Origin: JBEOJY01 sp040275305
GTDB lineage: Bacteria > Pseudomonadota > Alphaproteobacteria > UBA9219
Length of the DNA: 22,986 nucleotides
NCBI GenBank assembly: GCA_040275305.1
Contig: JBEOJY010000043.1
Coordinates: 1-22,986 of the forward strand
Reading direction: 5' to 3'
A model generated the notes under the pieces. That model saw only the letters and a program-made list of their open reading frames with translations. It ran no database searches and had not been told where the DNA came from. Positions 7,175 through 15,608 of this stretch are shown here, one piece after another; positions within the stretch are counted from its first letter, which is position 1; each line of letters opens with the position of its first letter. Made by a program: the position numbers and the translations under genes.

Positions 7175-7915
7175 ATGAAAAACATTTTTTTGAGACGCTT
7201 CATTTTTTCGGTGGCTGCGTTTTGCGTTTGCGTTCCCGCAGCTGCCGAAAGCGAGCAGAGCATGGCAGCGATAGGCGTTCTTAGCCGCGTGGAGAGAGAA
7301 GCCGACTTTCTTAGTCTGCAGGCAACCCATGGCAAGGTTCTTACCGATCCCACTTATAATCCTTTAGACCCCAGTGCCGTTGTTGCGCGAACAGTCACTC
7401 CAGGTGGGAGCAAAGTCGTTTATACTTGTGGCGTCATGCTCGATCAAAATAATAGAGTTCAACATATTCCTGATTTAGATAGCGTTACAATGTCCAAAGA
7501 ATCGCCAAGCGGGGGCGTGTTGTCGCTTACCATCATTGCCATTCCATACGATTCGGTTGTTTCTAGCAAACAACGGCTGCCCGGACATGTTGTCACAGTC
7601 ATGTCGGATGGAAAGGCAGAATATTTTGAACTCACAAAGGTGAGAATTGAAGAGCGGCCGATCGCTCAAGCTTGTCTTAAGCATCCGGCGGGCGGCGAAA
7701 AGAGCTGTCAATCCATCGAGCCTTATTTTGTCGGCGGCACAACGATCCGACAAGCGTGGGGCGTAGTCACAACTTGCCAAAATTTTTTGGATAGCCACAA
7801 AATATCCGGGATGCCGCTAATCAATATGGGTAGTCAGAAGGCTGCGAACATCATGGCCCAGCGCTTGCAGGACCATGTCTTTAAGTTCCCTTACCTTCCT
7901 GCAGCGCACCCTTAA
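7175..7915 (+). CDS. Secreted or periplasmic protein of unknown function
   Basis: The 246 residues start with a classical signal peptide: a basic MKNIFLRRF, a hydrophobic FSVAAFCVCV, and a likely cut after PAAA at about residue 24. The mature part has four cysteines (C85, C167, C178, C201), which could form two disulfides outside the cytoplasm. It has no membrane segment or repeat and no motif I recognise. The ATG at 7175 is embedded in the end of the palindromic element, leaving only a weak GTAACGAG ribosome binding site. It converges on tldD with a 24-base gap. The signal peptide, length and coding quality support a real gene, but I do not assign a function. Confidence 0.75.
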   Translation: MKNIFLRRFIFSVAAFCVCVPAAAESEQSMAAIGVLSRVEREADFLSLQATHGKVLTDPTYNPLDPSAVVARTVTPGGSKVVYTCGVMLDQNNRVQHIPDLDSVTMSKESPSGGVLSLTIIAIPYDSVVSSKQRLPGHVVTVMSDGKAEYFELTKVRIEERPIAQACLKHPAGGEKSCQSIEPYFVGGTTIRQAWGVVTTCQNFLDSHKISGMPLINMGSQKAANIMAQRLQDHVFKFPYLPAAHP

Positions 7916-7939
7916 CAGAAGTCGGGCCACTTCCCCTCA

Positions 7940-9379
7940 TCACTCCCCTCCCCGTCCGCCGACGGTCATGTTTTCGAGGCGGAGGGTGGGTTGGCCGACG
8001 CCGACGGGAACGCTTTGGCCGTTTTTGCCGCACGTGCCGACGCCACCATCAAGCCGTGAATCGTTGCCGATCATGCTGATGCGTTTGAGCGCTTCGAAGC
8101 CGGTTCCGACGAGCGAAGCGCCTTTCACCGGGCGGCCGATTTTGCCGTTTTCGATCTCATAGGCTTCGCTGGCGGTAAAGACGAATTTTCCTGAGGTGAT
8201 GTCCACTTGTCCGCCGCCAAAGTCCGGCGCGTAGATGCCCTTCTTGACCGACGCGATGATCTCGTCCTTCGTGTGTTGGCCCGACAGCATCATGGTGTTG
8301 GTCATGCGCGGATAGGGCTGGCAGGCGAAGCTTTCGCGGCGTCCGTTGCCAGTAGGTTTTACCCCCATCAGGCGCGCGTTCTGGCGGTCTTGCATGTAGC
8401 CTACGAGGATTCCGTTTTCGATCAGGGTCGTGCGCTGGGAGGGTGTGCCTTCGTCGTCGAGCGTGATGGATCCACGCAGGTTTTCGAGGGTTCCATCGTC
8501 GACGACGGTGACGCCTTCCGCCGCGATGCGTTGGCCCATCAGGTCGGAGAACACAGAGGATTTTTTTCGGTTGAAGTCGCCTTCGAGGCCATGGCCGATG
8601 GCTTCGTGCAGCATCACGGCTGGCCAACCGCAGCCGAGCACGACCGTCATTTCTCCGGCGGGCGCTTCGACGGCTTCAAGGTTCACAAACGCCTTGCGCA
8701 ACGCTTCGTCGGCCAGCGATTTCCATTCAGCAGGATCAAACCATCTGTCGAAAGCGAGTCTGCCGCCGCCGCCGGTTCCGCCCGCCTCGATACGGTCGCC
8801 GTTTTTGGCCACTACGGAAATGTTGAGCCTGACCATTGGGCGGATATCGGCGCCACGCCAGCCACCGGCGCGGATGATTTGTACCGCCTGCCAACTTCCT
8901 GCGAGCGATACGCTGACCTGATGCACGCGCGAATCGAGGCTGCGGACATAGGCGTCGATTTCCTGCAGAAGCTTGATCTTGTTTTCGAAGGTTTGGCCGC
9001 GCAGCGGGTCGATATCTCCATAGCGGTGCTGGTTGGTGCGCTGGGGCGCGTCAAGCGCCGCATTGCCGCCGTGGCCGTTCGCGACGGCACGGACGGTTTC
9101 CGCCGCACGTTTAATCGCATGTTCGTCCAGCGTGGCGGCATGGGCGAATCCCGTCGCCTCACCCGCCACGGCGCGAAGGCCGAAGCCTTGCGATGTGTCG
9201 AAGCTCGCGCTGCGCAGCTTGCCGTCGTCCCAGACTAATCCCTCAGACTGGCGGAACTCCATGAACAGCTCGCCATCATCCGCGCCTGTCAGCGCGTCGC
9301 TTACGATCCTCTCGACATTCGCAGGGTCCATCCCCGTGCGCGCGAAGAACAGTTCATCGGTTTGGGCAAGTGACGACAT
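7940..9379 (-). CDS. tldD: TldD-type metalloprotease
   Basis: The 479 residues from ATG 9377-9379 match the usual TldD length of about 480. The metalloprotease motif HExxxH is at 258-263 (LHEAIGHGLEGD). Other family signatures are the EGVTVVDDGTL region, the GRRESFACQPYPRMTNTMM stretch, and the Gly-rich C-terminus (DGGVGTCGKNGQSVPVGVGQPTLR). TldD normally pairs with TldE/PmbA to degrade unfolded peptides or mature modified peptides; no pmbA is in the window. The open frame extends upstream to 9682, but that part overlaps der out of frame and is not protein-like. The true start follows the der stop (9381-9383) with one base between them, suggesting translational coupling. Confidence 0.95.
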   Translation of the reverse strand: MSSLAQTDELFFARTGMDPANVERIVSDALTGADDGELFMEFRQSEGLVWDDGKLRSASFDTSQGFGLRAVAGEATGFAHAATLDEHAIKRAAETVRAVANGHGGNAALDAPQRTNQHRYGDIDPLRGQTFENKIKLLQEIDAYVRSLDSRVHQVSVSLAGSWQAVQIIRAGGWRGADIRPMVRLNISVVAKNGDRIEAGGTGGGGRLAFDRWFDPAEWKSLADEALRKAFVNLEAVEAPAGEMTVVLGCGWPAVMLHEAIGHGLEGDFNRKKSSVFSDLMGQRIAAEGVTVVDDGTLENLRGSITLDDEGTPSQRTTLIENGILVGYMQDRQNARLMGVKPTGNGRRESFACQPYPRMTNTMMLSGQHTKDEIIASVKKGIYAPDFGGGQVDITSGKFVFTASEAYEIENGKIGRPVKGASLVGTGFEALKRISMIGNDSRLDGGVGTCGKNGQSVPVGVGQPTLRLENMTVGGRGGE

Positions 9380-9380
9380 A

Positions 9381-10802
9381 TTACGTTTCTTTCTTCTTAT
9401 GCTCGTACGGATTTGCGCTTTTCTTGATTTGCCAGCGGATGGGGACGCCTTCGAGGCCGAAAACGTCGCGCAGGCCGTGCGTGAGGAAACGGATGTAGCT
9501 TTCCGGCAAGCCGACCGGCTTGTTGACCCACAGCGCGAAGGTGGGGGGGCGGCTCTTGAGCTGCGTGATGTAGCGCAGTTTGACGCGGCGGCCTGCCGTG
9601 ATCGGCGGCGGGTGGTTGTCTTCCATGTCCTGAAGCCAGCGGTTGAGCTTGCCTGTCGATACGCGCTGGTTCCAGATTTCATAGATGCGCATGACTTCCT
9701 TCATCATGCGATCAAGCCCCTCGCCTTTGAGCGCGGAGATCGGCACGACCGGAATGCCTGCGGCTTGCGCGAGCGAGTCTTCTATCTTTTCTTCGACTCT
9801 CTTCATGGCGGCGCGGGGATCTTTCACGGCGTCCCATTTGTTGACGGCAATGATGAGCGCGCGGCCTTCCTCCATGACGTGATGGGCGATCACGAGATCC
9901 TGCTTGTCGAGCGGCTGGTCGGCATCGACGACGAGCACGACGACATGCGCAAGACGCACCGAGCGCATGGTTTCATGCGTGCTTAGTTTCTCCAGATTGC
10001 CGGTGACACGGGCGCGTTTGCGCAATCCAGCGGTATCGACAAGGCGAATCGGATGGCCTTTGTATTCCCAGTTTACGGGAATCGAGTCGCGCGTCAGCCC
10101 TGGTTCCGGGCCTGTCAGCATTCTGTCCTCGCCGATCAAGCGGTTGAGCAACGTGGACTTGCCCGCGTTCGGACGGCCCACGATGGCGACATGCAGGTGC
10201 ATTTCGGATTCGTCTTCGAATTCTTCCTGCTGCTGCTTTTTCTTTTTGGCTTTCTTGCGTTTGGATTCTTGTTCGTCTTCCGATTCCTCAGGACCATCCT
10301 GCTTCGGGAGTTTCGCGCACAGCGCTTCATAGAGATCGTGCAGGCCCTCGCCATGCGCGGCGGAAAGGGCGACAGCCTCGCCGAAGCCGAGCCTTGTGAA
10401 GTCGTCGAAGGATTCCGGCAGGCGCGTGCCTTCGCATTTGTTCGCGACGAGCACGATGGGTTTGCCGGATTTGCGGAGTTCGCGCGCGATGACTTTATCG
10501 TCCGGGGAAAGTCCCGCGCGCGCGTCGACGACGAGCATCACGATATCCGTTTGCTCCAGCGCTTTTCTGGTCTGTCCGGCGGCGCGGGCCGTCAGGCTGC
10601 TGCGGTCACTGGCGTCTTCAAGGCCAGCGGTGTCGAGCACACGGAATGACAGGTCAAATAGCTCGCCTTCGCCTTCGCGCCAGTCGCGCGTGACGCCTGG
10701 CTCGTCGCTGACGATGGCCATCTGCCGTCCGATCAAGCGGTTATAGAGCGTCGATTTTCCGACATTGGGACGGCCCGCAAGGGCGAGCGTAAATTTGGTC
10801 AT
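9381..10802 (-). CDS. der: Ribosome biogenesis GTPase Der (EngA)
   Basis: The 473-residue protein has two tandem GTPase domains and a KH-like C-terminal domain. Domain 1 has GRPNVGKST (10-18), PGVTRD (35-40), DTAGL (57-61) and NKCEG (121-125; the last residue of the usual NKxD is changed, a variant I have seen in alphaproteobacterial Der). Domain 2 has GRPNAGKST (209-217), PGLTRD, DTAGLRKRA and NKWD (321-324). The linker at about 170-200 is unusually charged (EESEDEQESKRKKAKKKKQQQ). Der is essential for 50S subunit assembly. It lies 29 bases downstream of bamB and immediately upstream of tldD. Confidence 0.97.
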   Translation of the reverse strand: MTKFTLALAGRPNVGKSTLYNRLIGRQMAIVSDEPGVTRDWREGEGELFDLSFRVLDTAGLEDASDRSSLTARAAGQTRKALEQTDIVMLVVDARAGLSPDDKVIARELRKSGKPIVLVANKCEGTRLPESFDDFTRLGFGEAVALSAAHGEGLHDLYEALCAKLPKQDGPEESEDEQESKRKKAKKKKQQQEEFEDESEMHLHVAIVGRPNAGKSTLLNRLIGEDRMLTGPEPGLTRDSIPVNWEYKGHPIRLVDTAGLRKRARVTGNLEKLSTHETMRSVRLAHVVVLVVDADQPLDKQDLVIAHHVMEEGRALIIAVNKWDAVKDPRAAMKRVEEKIEDSLAQAAGIPVVPISALKGEGLDRMMKEVMRIYEIWNQRVSTGKLNRWLQDMEDNHPPPITAGRRVKLRYITQLKSRPPTFALWVNKPVGLPESYIRFLTHGLRDVFGLEGVPIRWQIKKSANPYEHKKKET

Positions 10803-10831
10803 ATGATGTAATGCTTTCTTTGATATCTCTT

Positions 10832-12166
10832 TTATCGCAGCGCAATCAGCCTGCCTCTGTCGGTTACAACATAAAGCGTTCCGTTCGCGATGACTGGCGG
10901 CACGAAGACGGAGCTTCCAATATCGACTGTTTCACCCTCCGCCCCATCGGCGGGCGCGAAGCTCATGAGTTGGCCGCGCGAATTTGCTAGCCACAGCTTT
11001 CCTCCGCCTGCGATGGGTCCGGCCCAGTGGACAAAGTCAGAACTGCTGTCGGCAGGATCGACCCGCTGTTGCAATGCTTTTACCCACAGCACACGTCCGG
11101 TCGAGGACTGGATCGCGGCGAGTTGCGCATCGTTGCCCAGCACAAATACCGTATCGTTCAGGACGAGAGGCGTCTGGATGCCGCCAAGATCGGCTTCCCA
11201 TACGCGGTCGCCCGTCCTTTGGTCGATTGCGGCCATGCGTCCGCTGTGGCCAATGGCATAGATTCGGCCACGATCGATGACCGGAAGACCGCGAATGTCG
11301 GCAATAGCGGGCAACGCGCCGACTTGCGCGGGCGAGGTCAAGGCATAGCTCCATGACGCGCGGCCATTGGCGGCGCGGAGGTTATAAATTTCGCCGGAAC
11401 TATAGGCAACGACAACGTTATCGCCCATCGCAGCGGGGCTGGAGGCTCCCATCAGTGTCGCGTTCTCGCTGACGCCGTTATGATGCCAGAGGATGTTACC
11501 TGTTCGGGAATCCAGCGCAGTCAGCCGATTGTCGATCGTCACGACATAGATGCGGCCCTGTGAAAAGGTTGGGGCGGCGCGGACAGGATTGATGACCGAA
11601 CGCCTCCACAGGACTCTGCCGCTTTGGGCGTCGAGCGCAAGAACTTCGCCGAAGCCGGTTGTCGCATAGACGGCGTTGCGGTCGAGCGCGATGCCGCCGC
11701 CGATGGTTTTCTCGTCACTGTTTTCTGGATTCGTAACTGTTTTCCACTTCGGTTCTCCGGTGGCGGCATCGAAAGCCTGCACAGTGCCGACCGCGTCCAT
11801 CGTCAGAACGGCGCCGTTGCCGATGACGGGGCTGGCCAGCAACTTATAATCGGAATTCGAGCCACGGCCTATGTCACGGCTCCATATCTTCTGTGGCGCG
11901 GCTGATAGCGCTGAGGGAGGCATGACGTGCGAGGAGTCATAGCCTGCCTGCATCCATTCCAGATTTAGCGCAGGGTTCGGCAGAACGGGTTTGATTTCGC
12001 TCATCCCCTTGTCGGCTTCCAGTTTTCTTGTCGACTCTAGAATCGCTACGCGCTCGCCCTTGACTGTTTCGCCAATCTTGCTGGCTGTGCCGCCGCAGGC
12101 CGTAAGCGCGAGGGCCAAAGCCAAGGCGACGAGGATTGCTGATGTCTTTTGCAGGTTCGTTTCCAT
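10832..12166 (-). CDS. bamB: Outer membrane assembly lipoprotein BamB (PQQ-like beta-propeller)
   Basis: The 444 residues from ATG 12164-12166 begin with a lipoprotein signal peptide: a hydrophobic SAILVALALALALTA and lipobox LTAC with the lipidated cysteine at 24. Repeated PQQ-propeller strands follow, for example VQAFDAATGEPKWK, VLALDAQSGRVLWRR, LTALDSRTGNILWHH, MAAIDQRTGDRVWE and LAAIQSSTGRVLWVK, which fits an eight-bladed BamB propeller. It would be attached to the periplasmic face of the outer membrane as a BAM complex accessory subunit. An upstream ATG at 12199 adds 11 polar residues that spoil the signal peptide and lie within the palindromic element, so I rejected it. The yfgM-bamB-der order is conserved in many proteobacteria. 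Confidence 0.93.
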   Translation of the reverse strand: METNLQKTSAILVALALALALTACGGTASKIGETVKGERVAILESTRKLEADKGMSEIKPVLPNPALNLEWMQAGYDSSHVMPPSALSAAPQKIWSRDIGRGSNSDYKLLASPVIGNGAVLTMDAVGTVQAFDAATGEPKWKTVTNPENSDEKTIGGGIALDRNAVYATTGFGEVLALDAQSGRVLWRRSVINPVRAAPTFSQGRIYVVTIDNRLTALDSRTGNILWHHNGVSENATLMGASSPAAMGDNVVVAYSSGEIYNLRAANGRASWSYALTSPAQVGALPAIADIRGLPVIDRGRIYAIGHSGRMAAIDQRTGDRVWEADLGGIQTPLVLNDTVFVLGNDAQLAAIQSSTGRVLWVKALQQRVDPADSSSDFVHWAGPIAGGGKLWLANSRGQLMSFAPADGAEGETVDIGSSVFVPPVIANGTLYVVTDRGRLIALR

Positions 12167-12180
12167 GGGCTGTCGCTTTC

Positions 12181-12447
12181 TACACTTGTCGCACATCACG
12201 GTTGGGCAAAATCATGAAGCAAGACAGGCCTGATTCCCTCCCCCTTGCGGGGAGGGTTAGGGTGGGGGAGATTCAGGAAGCAGAGTTCAGTCATCACTTA
12301 TCAGAGTTTTGCCGCATTACTGTTCTGATAACTGATAACTGTTTTTCTGGCTTCTGGTTCCCCACCCTAACCCTCCCCGCAAGGGGGAGGGAATCAGGTC
12401 GTTCTCATTTCGTAGATCTTCCAAACCCTTGCGCTATTATGAGTATA
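12181..12447. repeat. Palindromic MITE-like element, TATAC-end family, copy 3 (39-base arms)
   Basis: Two perfect 39-base inverted arms lie at 12229-12267 and 12360-12398 (CCTGATTCCCTCCCCC...TTAGGGTGGGG and its complement), with a 92-base loop. Outside the arms the ends again match the family: left TACACTTGTCGCACATCACG then GTTGGGCAAAATC; right, reverse-complemented, TATACTCATAATAGCGC then GGGTTTGGAAGATC. It fills the gap between the yfgM-like stop (12501) and the bamB start (12166) on one transcript, and its left end reaches to 15 bases from the bamB start. No coding capacity. Confidence 0.85.
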
Positions 12448-12500
12448 CTACTGTTTATTTCTGCAAATGGCAGAAAAGCTCTCCGCACGTCTAGCCAGCA

Positions 12501-13169
12501 TCATCCTCCAGCCAAGCGAAGCATGTCGGCGGCTCTGGCCGCGAGGCTGCGCGGCGCTGCGGCATCCTGCGTCAGGGCGGAAAATATTTTGGCAGCCTTG
12601 GCTTTATCGCCGGATTTCAGCGCCAGATAGCCCTGCCCTTCGCGCGCCGAGTAGCGCCACGGAAAATCGTCGGCTGCCAGAGGTTCCAATTTTTTATCTA
12701 GCGCTGTGGCGTCCCCGGAATCCATTTGCATCATGATGGACATGAACGCGGCATATTTGCGGAGAATGTCGTCGGCCTTCGTATCTTCTGAGATTTCTTC
12801 GTAACGCTTTTGCGCTTCCTCCGCCTGCCCCTCGCGCGCATACACTGCTGCTGCGTGCAACGCTGCGAGCGTCGCTTGGGCATGTCCTTTCGAGGCTTGC
12901 GCGAAGTTGTCGAACGCCATGACGCGCTTGGCGGGATCCGCGATCCGCGTCGCATCCATGATGTTTTCATTCATGATCGAGGCCAGCTCCGCCGTCACCT
13001 TTTGATTTTGCTGGGTCTTCCATTCCCGGTAGGCGCTTGCGCTCGCCGTACCAAGAACCAGCGCAACGCAACAGGCAATCGTTAGCTTGCCGTAGCGCTT
13101 CCATAGGGCTTCCAGCTTCTGGCGTTCGATATCTTCTTGAATTTCCTTAAACAAATTTTCGTTCGTCAT
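12501..13169 (-). CDS. YfgM-like membrane-anchored tetratricopeptide protein
   Basis: The 222 residues have a short cytoplasmic N-terminus (MTNENLFKEIQEDIERQKLEA), one transmembrane helix at about 29-48 (LTIACCVALVLGTASASAY), and a helical TPR-like periplasmic part (e.g. LAALHAAAVYAREGQAEEAQKRYEEI and GYLALKSGDKAKAAKIFSAL). This is the YfgM/TPR_21 layout. In E. coli, YfgM is an ancillary SecYEG-PpiD-associated protein involved in envelope protein handling. The gene precedes bamB as in many proteobacteria, supporting the assignment. The ATG at 13167-13169 has GGCGGGA upstream. Distance to bamB is unusually large because of the palindromic element between them. Confidence 0.85.
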   Translation of the reverse strand: MTNENLFKEIQEDIERQKLEALWKRYGKLTIACCVALVLGTASASAYREWKTQQNQKVTAELASIMNENIMDATRIADPAKRVMAFDNFAQASKGHAQATLAALHAAAVYAREGQAEEAQKRYEEISEDTKADDILRKYAAFMSIMMQMDSGDATALDKKLEPLAADDFPWRYSAREGQGYLALKSGDKAKAAKIFSALTQDAAAPRSLAARAADMLRLAGG

Positions 13170-13396
13170 GGTTTCCCGCCTTGCCCCTGATTTCGCGCCT
13201 TTGTGGTTTTCATGCCGAGAGTACAGGTTAGAGTCCCGGCTTTCAAGCAGGCATAATTACGCTTCGTCAGGCTAAAGTCGCCATAGTCTACCTTGATCCT
13301 GCATCATAATTGGATTATGCCTTAATTCGGTTTGCAACCATAGGTTCGTGCGGTTGCTTGTAAGCGTTGTTCTTTTCCTTATCTTCCGCGCCCTAA
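13170..13396. promoter_or_regulatory. Divergent intergenic region between yfgM-like gene and cco operon
   Basis: This 227-base gap must hold the promoters of both the yfgM-bamB-der-tldD run and the cbb3 operon. I see a small perfect inverted repeat, CATAAT-TGG-ATTATG, at 13305-13319, which could be an operator. An FNR-like sequence TTGAT-CCTGC-ATCAT lies at 13293-13307, but its spacer is five bases rather than the usual four, so I do not call it a site. No confident -35/-10 pair was found. Confidence 0.35.
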
Positions 13397-14122
13397 ATGT
13401 CCCCTGTCGTCCACCATTGCCATGAGATGATCGAAAGCGGCGCAAGCCTGCCTGCCATGCTGTTTATGGCCGGGCTAGCTGGAAGCGTGACGCATTGCCT
13501 TGGCATGTGCGGGCCGTTCGTGCTGGGACAAGCCGCCGATCAGGCGGAGCGCGAGTTGGGTCCTAGAGTGACCCTAAGGCGTCTGGCGGGACTGGCTTTG
13601 CTGCCTTATCACGCCGGACGCGCGACAACCTATGTCGTTTTGGGGATTGCCGCAGGCGCGATGGCCTCTACTTTGCGCGAGGCGGCGTGGTTCAAGACTT
13701 TTTCCGCCGTCATGCTTGGACTGGCCGGATTGTTGTTTCTGGCGAGCGCCCTTTATCGTTGGGGTGTACGGATTCCGCTTGTTTACCTTATTCCGCCCAG
13801 TCTTCTGGAGCGTTTGAGCCGCCCACTGTTCAAGTCGCCTACGGGGTGGGGAGGCTTCAGGCTGGGGCTGGCGCTTGGCCTGCTGCCCTGCGGCCTTGTC
13901 TATGCAGCGCTTATGGCGGTTATGGCGCATGGCGATCCGCTTATGGCCGGGATTGGCATGGCCTGTTTCGCTTTGGGCACTTTTCCCGCGCTGGCGGCGC
14001 TGTCCGTCCTTGGCGACACGGCTTTCCGCAGGTTCCATAGGTTGTTAACGCATCTTACGCCTTCCTTAATGGCGCTTAACAGTATGGCGCTATTCTACAT
14101 GTCAGGAGAACTTTTTCCGTGA
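13397..14122 (+). CDS. TauE/SafE-like (DsbD_2-type) membrane protein of the cbb3 oxidase cluster
   Basis: The 241-residue polytopic membrane protein has two cysteine-bearing signatures: THCLGMCGPF at 32-41 (C34, C38) and GLLPCGLVYAAL at about 161-172 (C165). These mark the small 'sulfite exporter TauE/SafE family' proteins (UreH/DsbD_2-like) often found near ccoNOQP and thought to help metal or redox handling during oxidase assembly. The N-terminal MSPVVHHCHE is His/Cys-rich, which also suggests metal binding. Its stop overlaps the ccoN GTG by 4 bases (GTGA), so it is translationally coupled to subunit I. The start is unsure because ATG 13397 has no good ribosome binding site; ATG 13427 is an alternative. 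The copper-related role is inferred from context. Confidence 0.8.
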   Translation: MSPVVHHCHEMIESGASLPAMLFMAGLAGSVTHCLGMCGPFVLGQAADQAERELGPRVTLRRLAGLALLPYHAGRATTYVVLGIAAGAMASTLREAAWFKTFSAVMLGLAGLLFLASALYRWGVRIPLVYLIPPSLLERLSRPLFKSPTGWGGFRLGLALGLLPCGLVYAALMAVMAHGDPLMAGIGMACFALGTFPALAALSVLGDTAFRRFHRLLTHLTPSLMALNSMALFYMSGELFP

Positions 14123-15591
14123 GCGTCTCTGTTGCAGCTTCCTCGGCCCTCCCCCCTGTCGCCGCCGTTCGTTTCAACGACGATGTTGTTCGACTGTTTA
14201 CCCTCGCATCCCTGTTCTGGGGAGTGGTCGGAATGTTCGTCGGCGTGTGGCTTGCGCTTGAGCTGACATGGCCGGGGTTGAATATTGAGCCGTGGTTCAA
14301 TTTCGGCAGGTTGCGGCCCGTCCACACGTCAGGCGTGATTTTCGCCTTCGGCGGCAATGTGTTGTTCGCCACAAGCTACTATGTCGTGCAACGCACTTGC
14401 CGCGCGAGGCTTTGGGGCGGCAAATTCCTGCCGATGTTTACGTTCTGGGGTTATCAGGCTTTCATCGTGATGGCGGCGGTAGGTTACCTGACAGGCGTTA
14501 CGCAGGGCAAGGAATATGCGGAACCGGAGTGGTACGCCGATTTGTGGTTGACGATTGTCTGGGTTTGTTATCTTGCGGTGTTTCTTGGCACGCTTATCAA
14601 GCGCCAAGAACCGCATATCTATGTCGCGAACTGGTTCTATTTGAGCTTTATCGTGACGATCGCCGTTCTACACCTCACCAACGGCGCGGCTTTGCCGGTT
14701 TCATGGACGGGAGCGAAGAGTTATTCCGCATTCGCGGGCGTGCAAAGCGCGATGGTGCAGTGGTGGTACGGGCATAACGCTGTCGGCTTTTTCCTGACGG
14801 CTGGCTTCCTTGGCATGATGTACTATTTTGTTCCGAAACAGGCGGAAAGACCGGTTTATTCCTATCGGCTGTCAATCCTGCATTTCTGGTCGCTGTTGTT
14901 CATCTATATCTGGGCGGGGCCGCATCATCTACATTACACCGCCCTGCCCGATTGGGCGCAGACGCTTGGCATGACGTTTTCGATCATGCTGTGGATGCCG
15001 TCATGGGGCGGCATGATCAACGGGATCATGACTCTGTCCGGCGCATGGCACAAACTGCGCGACGACCCAATTCTGCAGTTTCTCATCGTCGCGGTGGCGT
15101 TTTACGGCATGAGCACTTTCGAAGGGCCGCTGATGTCAATCAAGGAGGTCAACGCGCTGAGCCATTACACCAACTGGACGATTGGGCATGTGCATTCCGG
15201 CGCACTCGGCTGGGTCGCTTTTATCAGCTTTGGATCGCTTTATCATCTGGTGCCGAAGCTGTGGCGCAAATCTGGGATGTATTCCACCAAGCTTATCAGC
15301 GCACATCTTTGGATCTCGACAATCGGCATCGTGCTGTACATCACTTCCATGTGGGTCGCGGGGATCATGCAGGGATTGATGTGGCGGTCGTATGACGGGA
15401 TGGGATTCCTTCAATACTCATTCAGCGAGGTTGTGCAGGCGATGCACCCGTACTACATCCTGCGCTCGCTTGGCGGTATCCTCTATTTCATCGGCATGCT
15501 GATCATGGTCTACAATGTGCGCAAGACGTTGCAGATGCCCTCTGAACCGAAACCTGCCACAACTTCCTCCGCGTACGCCGTCGCGGCCTGA
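14119..15591 (+). CDS. ccoN: cbb3-type cytochrome c oxidase subunit I
   Basis: The 490-residue protein is the catalytic haem-copper subunit in the inner membrane, which reduces O2 to water with high affinity. Visible ligands are H69 in RPVHTSG (low-spin haem b), H219 in WWYGHNAV (CuB), H269 and H270 in YIWAGPHHLHY (CuB), and H357 and H359 in NWTIGHVHSGALGW (high-spin b3 and low-spin b). Y263, six residues before the HH pair, matches the position of the cbb3 cross-linked tyrosine. The GTG start at 14119 overlaps the upstream stop, with AGGAGA at 14102-14107. It is the first structural gene of ccoNOQP. Confidence 0.97.
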   Translation: MSVSVAASSALPPVAAVRFNDDVVRLFTLASLFWGVVGMFVGVWLALELTWPGLNIEPWFNFGRLRPVHTSGVIFAFGGNVLFATSYYVVQRTCRARLWGGKFLPMFTFWGYQAFIVMAAVGYLTGVTQGKEYAEPEWYADLWLTIVWVCYLAVFLGTLIKRQEPHIYVANWFYLSFIVTIAVLHLTNGAALPVSWTGAKSYSAFAGVQSAMVQWWYGHNAVGFFLTAGFLGMMYYFVPKQAERPVYSYRLSILHFWSLLFIYIWAGPHHLHYTALPDWAQTLGMTFSIMLWMPSWGGMINGIMTLSGAWHKLRDDPILQFLIVAVAFYGMSTFEGPLMSIKEVNALSHYTNWTIGHVHSGALGWVAFISFGSLYHLVPKLWRKSGMYSTKLISAHLWISTIGIVLYITSMWVAGIMQGLMWRSYDGMGFLQYSFSEVVQAMHPYYILRSLGGILYFIGMLIMVYNVRKTLQMPSEPKPATTSSAYAVAA

Positions 15592-15608
15592 ACCCGGAGC
15601 GCTTTTAC

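Noticed and set aside
8207..9238. Long plus-strand frame opposite tldD (343 codons)
   Set aside because: Antisense shadow in GC-rich DNA. The tldD strand has all family motifs and the antisense product has none.
9380..9682. In-frame upstream extension of tldD by about 100 codons
   Set aside because: It overlaps der in another frame, is Arg/Ser/Ala-rich low-quality sequence, and the proper TldD N-terminus starts at 9379 right after the der stop.
9033..9986. Plus-strand frame opposite tldD and der (317 codons)
   Set aside because: Antisense shadow spanning the junction of two well-supported minus-strand genes.
12167..12199. Earlier ATG start for bamB (adds MMCDKCRKRQP)
   Set aside because: It lies in repeat DNA and would put a polar, basic stretch ahead of a lipoprotein signal that is already complete from the ATG at 12166.
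13293..13307. FNR/Anr-like box TTGAT-N5-ATCAT upstream of the cbb3 operon
   Set aside because: The spacer is five rather than four bases and the second half-site is imperfect. Attractive by context but not supportable from sequence.
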